Assembly (NCBI GenBank): GCA_900472625.1
Contig: UCIT01000070.1
Location: 1 to 64,000 of the forward strand
Source: Hyphomicrobiales bacterium
Lineage (GTDB): Bacteria; Pseudomonadota; Alphaproteobacteria; Rhizobiales; Rhizobiaceae
Direction: 5' to 3'
DNA: 64,000 nt
Numbering within the stretch: the stretch's first letter is position 1; each line of letters opens with the position of its first letter. Made by a program: the position numbers and the translations under genes. This document shows, piece by piece, positions 60,324 through 64,000 of the stretch. The notes below the pieces were generated by a model, which had not been told where the DNA came from, made no database searches, and saw only the letters and a list, made by a program, of their open reading frames with translations.

Positions 60324-62639
60324 TCACATCCGGCTTTTTCCGTGCCTACTGGGGTCATTTCTTTGATCGATCGTTGACAGGAAAGTGTGCAACGGTTCAG
60401 GCTTGGAAAGCAAAAACCCTTGTAAATCGGTACAACCCGCAGCGACCAAGAAATCTCGCTGGTTCTCGGTTTCGACTCCTTCAGCCGTTGTGGCCTTCCC
60501 AAGTGTGCGGCTCAGCCCCAGGATTGCTGAAATGATTGCAGCTCCCTCGGCCTTCGTGCCGAGCAGTTTCACAAATGATCGATCAATTTTGATGCGGTCG
60601 ATATTAAATTGTATCAGGTGACTAAGCGACGAGTAGCCGGTGCCGAAGTCATCTAGTGCAATCTGGACGCCACGCGACCGCAATCGCATTAGCGCTGCTA
60701 ACCCGGTTTCATCGATATTGAACAAGGCCGCTTCCGTCAGTTCCAACTCAAGCCGCGATGGCGATAAGCCCACTTCCTCCAAGATCGAAAGAATACGAAT
60801 ATCGAAGTCCCACGTCCGGATCTGCGAAGGGGAAACGTTGACGGCTAAAGAGAGGTCTGCCGGCCAGGTCGCTGCAGCCTTTGCCGCATTGCATAGCACC
60901 CACTCGCCGAGCTGATCGATTATTCCCGCCTCTTCCGCGATCGGAATGAATTTGTCGGGAGATAGAAGTCCAAGAGTGGGGTGACGCCATCTGACCAGTG
61001 CTTCGGCGCCTGATAGCCCGCATTCTCGGTCGGCACGATAAACCCCTTGGAAGAATACTTCGAGATGTCCAACGTCACTCACCTGTGCTTCAGAGAGCGG
61101 AGCTGGAAAATGTTGTCCGCGCTCTAGCAGTGTCCGAAGCTCGCTCTTGAGAGTTTCCCTGGCTTCTAGCCTCCTGTCCAGCGAGGAATTATAGACGATA
61201 ACGCGGCCACGACCGGCCGTCTTCGCCTCGTAGAGGGCAACGTCCGCCCGGCGAAGCACTTCGTTTTCCGTATGAGTGTGATCGTCGAAAACCGAAATAC
61301 CGATAGATGCGCCGATGCGAATGACGAGGTCGCCTCCGCGAAGCTGAAACGGGCTCCGCAAGCGCTCTACGATATTGTTGCATAGCGCTACGTGCTGGTC
61401 CCCGCCCTTCTTGATGCTGGGAAGCAGCAAAGCGAATTCATCGCCTCCGACGCGAGCGAGTGTATCCGCTGATGTGATAACACTGCCCATCCTTGCGACG
61501 GCAGCACGTAGAAGTTCGTCGCCGGTGGCATGTCCATAGGTATCATTCACATGCTTGAACCGATCCAAATCGATCAATGCGACTGCGGCGGACTCGTCTT
61601 CAGACTTCATCGCGGCCAGGCATTTCCCGAACCGGTCCGCAAAACGAGATCGGTTTGGGAGTCCAGTCAAAACGTCGTGTACTGAGAGATGTTTCGCGTG
61701 ATGCTCGCTCTCACTGAGCTCCTTGAGACTTCCGCGTAACCGCGCCATAAGTGCAAAAAACAGTCCTGCAATAACCAAACCGGCGCCGGAAAGAACCGGA
61801 GCAAGACGACCAAGTACACGGGAGCCGGGCAGATCAGGCTTCCAGATAATGAACCCCAGTGGTTCACCCGTAGCTGTGGCATTGATTTGGAACGCGACCT
61901 CATCTGCGCCCTGATCGGCGCTGCGAGCGTACCGAGCGCCGGCCAATCCCTGTTCACGGCTAAGCGTGTCCAAAGCAGCGCCGTCGAGGAAACGGATAGC
62001 GAGCAAATAGAGATTGTTTCCGGCGGGCGCGGCTGTTGAAGGACTCATTACCGAGACCACACCTGCAATTGAAGGGCGCCCTTCCAGCCTCATTAGCTCC
62101 ACTCGCCCCGGTTTTGCGAAGCCAATCTGTTGCCCGAGAGGGTGTTGGGTGCTCCCTTCAAGTTTGTGAATGAGTGGCTGAAGCAGAGGTCGGACCCATT
62201 TGAAGCGGTGAGATGTCTCATCGTCGGATGGAAGAGCGAGATTGCCTGTAGAGTTCACAAGAAACGCCGCGTTGTACCCAAAGACGGTGGTCGCGATTTT
62301 GCCGAACGTCTCGGCAGACACGGGGTTGTCAGCTAGCTCCGAAGCAAAACCTCGCTCCTTGGGTGTCAGTGAATCGCCGGCAAGAAAAGATGCATATCCC
62401 GCGCCCATCAACTGAGTTTCCTGGGCCACGCGTGCAATCTGATCTTGAAGTCGACCGTTGACGAGGTCTTTTTGGCGATCCAGTGCAGCAGCGTCGCTTT
62501 CTGATCCCGCCCAGACAGCAGCGAGAAATACCAGTCCGAGGATGGCCAACCCACTGATAGCGAGTAAAACCAGGATGGCTCCCGATGATGTGCGGATCGC
62601 TCTCTTCGCGATGGTCTTCATTCGTGAGTTAGCAGGCAC
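60324..62639 (-). CDS. CHASE4-like GGDEF-EAL membrane cyclic-di-GMP protein
   Basis: A protein of about 771 residues. A membrane helix (GAILVLLAISGLAILGLVFL) is followed by a periplasmic CHASE4-like sensor (about 50-290) and a second helix (GAGLVIAGLFFALMARL). GGDEF (ARVGGDEFALL, I-site TSAD) and EAL (AEALVRWRHPTLG, ELTEA, DDFGTGYSSL, KIDRSFV, AEGVET) domains follow. The EAL catalytic set is complete. The linker between the two domains (LLERGQHFPAPLSEAQ) is longer than usual. GTG at 62639, with GGGGGA 7-8 bases upstream, is the likely start; an ATG at 62621 has no site. It is divergent from the ABC binding-protein gene. Confidence 0.9.
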   Translation of the reverse strand: MPANSRMKTIAKRAIRTSSGAILVLLAISGLAILGLVFLAAVWAGSESDAAALDRQKDLVNGRLQDQIARVAQETQLMGAGYASFLAGDSLTPKERGFASELADNPVSAETFGKIATTVFGYNAAFLVNSTGNLALPSDDETSHRFKWVRPLLQPLIHKLEGSTQHPLGQQIGFAKPGRVELMRLEGRPSIAGVVSVMSPSTAAPAGNNLYLLAIRFLDGAALDTLSREQGLAGARYARSADQGADEVAFQINATATGEPLGFIIWKPDLPGSRVLGRLAPVLSGAGLVIAGLFFALMARLRGSLKELSESEHHAKHLSVHDVLTGLPNRSRFADRFGKCLAAMKSEDESAAVALIDLDRFKHVNDTYGHATGDELLRAAVARMGSVITSADTLARVGGDEFALLLPSIKKGGDQHVALCNNIVERLRSPFQLRGGDLVIRIGASIGISVFDDHTHTENEVLRRADVALYEAKTAGRGRVIVYNSSLDRRLEARETLKSELRTLLERGQHFPAPLSEAQVSDVGHLEVFFQGVYRADRECGLSGAEALVRWRHPTLGLLSPDKFIPIAEEAGIIDQLGEWVLCNAAKAAATWPADLSLAVNVSPSQIRTWDFDIRILSILEEVGLSPSRLELELTEAALFNIDETGLAALMRLRSRGVQIALDDFGTGYSSLSHLIQFNIDRIKIDRSFVKLLGTKAEGAAIISAILGLSRTLGKATTAEGVETENQRDFLVAAGCTDLQGFLLSKPEPLHTFLSTIDQRNDPSRHGKSRM

Positions 62640-62804
62640 GTCGTTTTCCCCCAAGCGTGCCCATACTGATCGAGATTGTTTACGAAAAGCTTTTCAAGCA
62701 CTCGCAAAAACAGCCTGCAATGTGGAGGGTCTTTAACGCTTCTGTGGTTAAGTCACGAGGGCTACACCAACCTCCGCGCAAACGAACTCGATAATGGTGA
62801 CTAC

Positions 62805-63608
62805 ATGTTGAGATTGAAATCTTTAAACGGCCGAACATGCTTAGCATTGGTCTTCGCAGCTTCCATGGCGACTGTGATCGATCCTGCAAGAAGCTCCGCT
62901 TCCGAAACACCAGTTACCCGGATCGCGGTAGAGGGTGCATTTCCGCCCTTCAACTATATTGACTCCAACAATCAGCTTCAAGGTTTCGACGTGGACATCG
63001 CCAAAGCGCTTTGCGAGACCGCCAAGTTGAAGTGCGAGTTTGTAATCCAGGAATGGACCAGCATCATTCCCGACCTGCTCGCAAATCACTATGACGCGAT
63101 CGTCTCGTCGATGTCGATGAGCGCGGAAAGGCGTAAACAGGTCACATTTACTGAAAAGTATTATAACAGCCCGTCGGTCTTCATTATGCGGAAAGGAAGC
63201 GCAATCGCCGGCACGCAAATGGAAGATCTGAAGCAGCTTCGTTTCGGGGTAACAGCTGCCACCTCACAGGAGGCTTACGCTAAAAAATTCTACGCCGGTG
63301 TCCCCACAACGGTTTTTCATGCATCGCCCGATCTATACAAGGCCTTGGTCGACGGCAGCGTCGATATCATCCTGGAGGACAAACTGGCAGTCTACGATTG
63401 GCTGGCAAACACCAAAGCCGGGAGCTGCTGCGAGTTCAAGGGACCCGATATCTTGAATACTGAAATTTTTGGCGATGGTGCTGGTATTGCGTTGAGGCCT
63501 TCTGACACGCAATTGCTGGAGAAACTTAACGCTGCGCTCAAAAGCATTCAGGCGGGCGACACCTACGACACGATCAATGCCAAGTATTTTCCGTTCAGCA
63601 TCCGGTAG
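62805..63608 (+). CDS. Amino-acid-type ABC transporter substrate-binding protein
   Basis: A 267-residue protein with a signal peptide (LALVFAASMATVIDPARSSA, cut near SASE) and the family 3 binding fold. Landmarks are VEGAFPPFNYID, LQGFDVDIAKALCETAKLKC, WTSIIPDLLANHYDAIVSSM, and DIILEDKLAVYDWL. These match lysine/arginine/ornithine or octopine binding proteins. It would capture a cationic amino acid or opine in the periplasm. No permease or ATPase gene follows within 390 bases, so it is an orphan. It shares a 165-base divergent spacer with a membrane GGDEF-EAL gene. Confidence 0.9.
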   Translation: MLRLKSLNGRTCLALVFAASMATVIDPARSSASETPVTRIAVEGAFPPFNYIDSNNQLQGFDVDIAKALCETAKLKCEFVIQEWTSIIPDLLANHYDAIVSSMSMSAERRKQVTFTEKYYNSPSVFIMRKGSAIAGTQMEDLKQLRFGVTAATSQEAYAKKFYAGVPTTVFHASPDLYKALVDGSVDIILEDKLAVYDWLANTKAGSCCEFKGPDILNTEIFGDGAGIALRPSDTQLLEKLNAALKSIQAGDTYDTINAKYFPFSIR

Positions 63609-63861
63609 AGAGGCTGAACCAACGCCTTTCTAACGGGTCTTTTCAAGGAATCGAATGCTCTTGCTTTGTTGAAGACAGCGTTGCCGGCAACGCAATATAT
63701 CATTCACGGTGAGCCATGGGTGCTGCTTAAGCAGATCTTTCGCGAGGGAGCCGAGCGGCCATCCACCGATATGGCCGAGCAAGGGAACTGTTTATCGGTT
63801 TTCAATGAGATGCGCCGGAACCTGAGCGGCCCCGGCTCATATCATGTCTACTGACGCGCCG
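63609..63861. other. Intergenic, no gene recognised
   Basis: A 253-base stretch with a palindrome TTGCCGGCAA near 63680. The open frames here look random. Confidence 0.35.
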
Positions 63862-64000
63862 TCAGTCGTCAGGCAGTTCGGCATCCCGGAACTTGCGATA
63901 GATGTTCCGCAGGACCTTGTTATCGAACTTGGTCTTCACCCATCCGTCGAGTCAACCCTTGAGTGCCGTTTCGCCACATGTGGTACAAACGTCGCGCCAT
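63862..64000 (-). pseudogene. 3' end of an unknown gene with an in-frame stop, cut by window edge
   Basis: The minus-strand frame reads DVCTTCGETALKG, a TGA at 63952-63954, then LDGWVKTKFDNKVLRNIYRK and FRDAELPDD. The CTTC pair looks like a zinc knuckle. The stop could be a TGG (Trp) turned to TGA. Family unknown; the 5' part lies beyond the window. Confidence 0.3.

Overview
The window reads as an accessory region (plasmid, chromid or chromosomal island) of an alphaproteobacterium of the Rhizobium/Agrobacterium group. The evidence is the family content (DUF982, DUF6894, DUF3597, DUF2934, HWE-type histidine kinase, LOG protein, CtaG-type oxidase assembly proteins) and seven GGAAC-N16/17-xxTT promoters of the alphaproteobacterial EcfG/RpoE2 general-stress type. 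I saw no rRNA or tRNA gene, no CRISPR array, no replication origin and no complete insertion sequence. A species name cannot be given from sequence reading alone.

Layout. 1-3.9 kb: the 3' end of a GGDEF gene, a tyrosine recombinase, a Phd/YefM antitoxin with its promoter and a frameshifted partner, a LOG protein and an azoreductase relic. 4.0-12.4 kb: a cyclic-di-GMP island with GAF-GGDEF-EAL, HD-GYP, GAF-PAS3-GGDEF-EAL and CHASE4-GGDEF-EAL proteins. 12.5-24.3 kb: aquaporin Z, small rhizobial genes, a ribosomal protein S21 paralogue, a frameshifted ArsR, a 5-formyl-THF cyclo-ligase-like gene, LysR and HPP-CBS genes, a ClC-CBS channel divergent from two tandem MarR genes, a CtaG-like protein and several gene relics.

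24.3-44.1 kb: a stress-response region. It holds an HWE kinase with a single-domain response regulator and DUF6894, a YetF/DUF421 protein, a YpfJ-type zinc peptidase, the large catalase KatE, a YciF-type ferritin-like protein, DUF3597 and a glycine/alanine-rich membrane protein. It continues with an SDR-TreZ operon, a sugar-dehydrogenase/PEBP fusion, an alpha/beta hydrolase, DUF4142, an isochorismatase-family hydrolase, an iron-permease-like protein and a PAS-PAS hybrid kinase. Six of the seven EcfG-type promoters lie here, so much of this block is probably one regulon.

44.1-49.2 kb: a decayed stretch of small genes broken by single stops or frameshifts. It ends in a relic hydrolase and a second isochorismatase-family gene that parallels the pair at 39-41 kb.

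49.9-60 kb: a respiratory block. A frameshifted flavodoxin-like gene and a dihaem cytochrome c converge on a tightly overlapping minus-strand operon: FdhF/YdeP-type molybdoenzyme (frameshifted), cytochrome c, CoxB with C-terminal haem c, CoxA, CoxC, a small membrane protein, CtaG and a cytochrome c. 60.3-64 kb: another membrane GGDEF-EAL protein divergent from an amino-acid ABC binding protein.

Together the genes describe envelope, oxidative and osmotic stress survival, second-messenger control and an extra electron-transport branch. An unusual number of otherwise good genes carry one frameshift or one in-frame stop. Either this is a replicon under reductive decay or the assembly keeps uncorrected indels; raw reads would decide.
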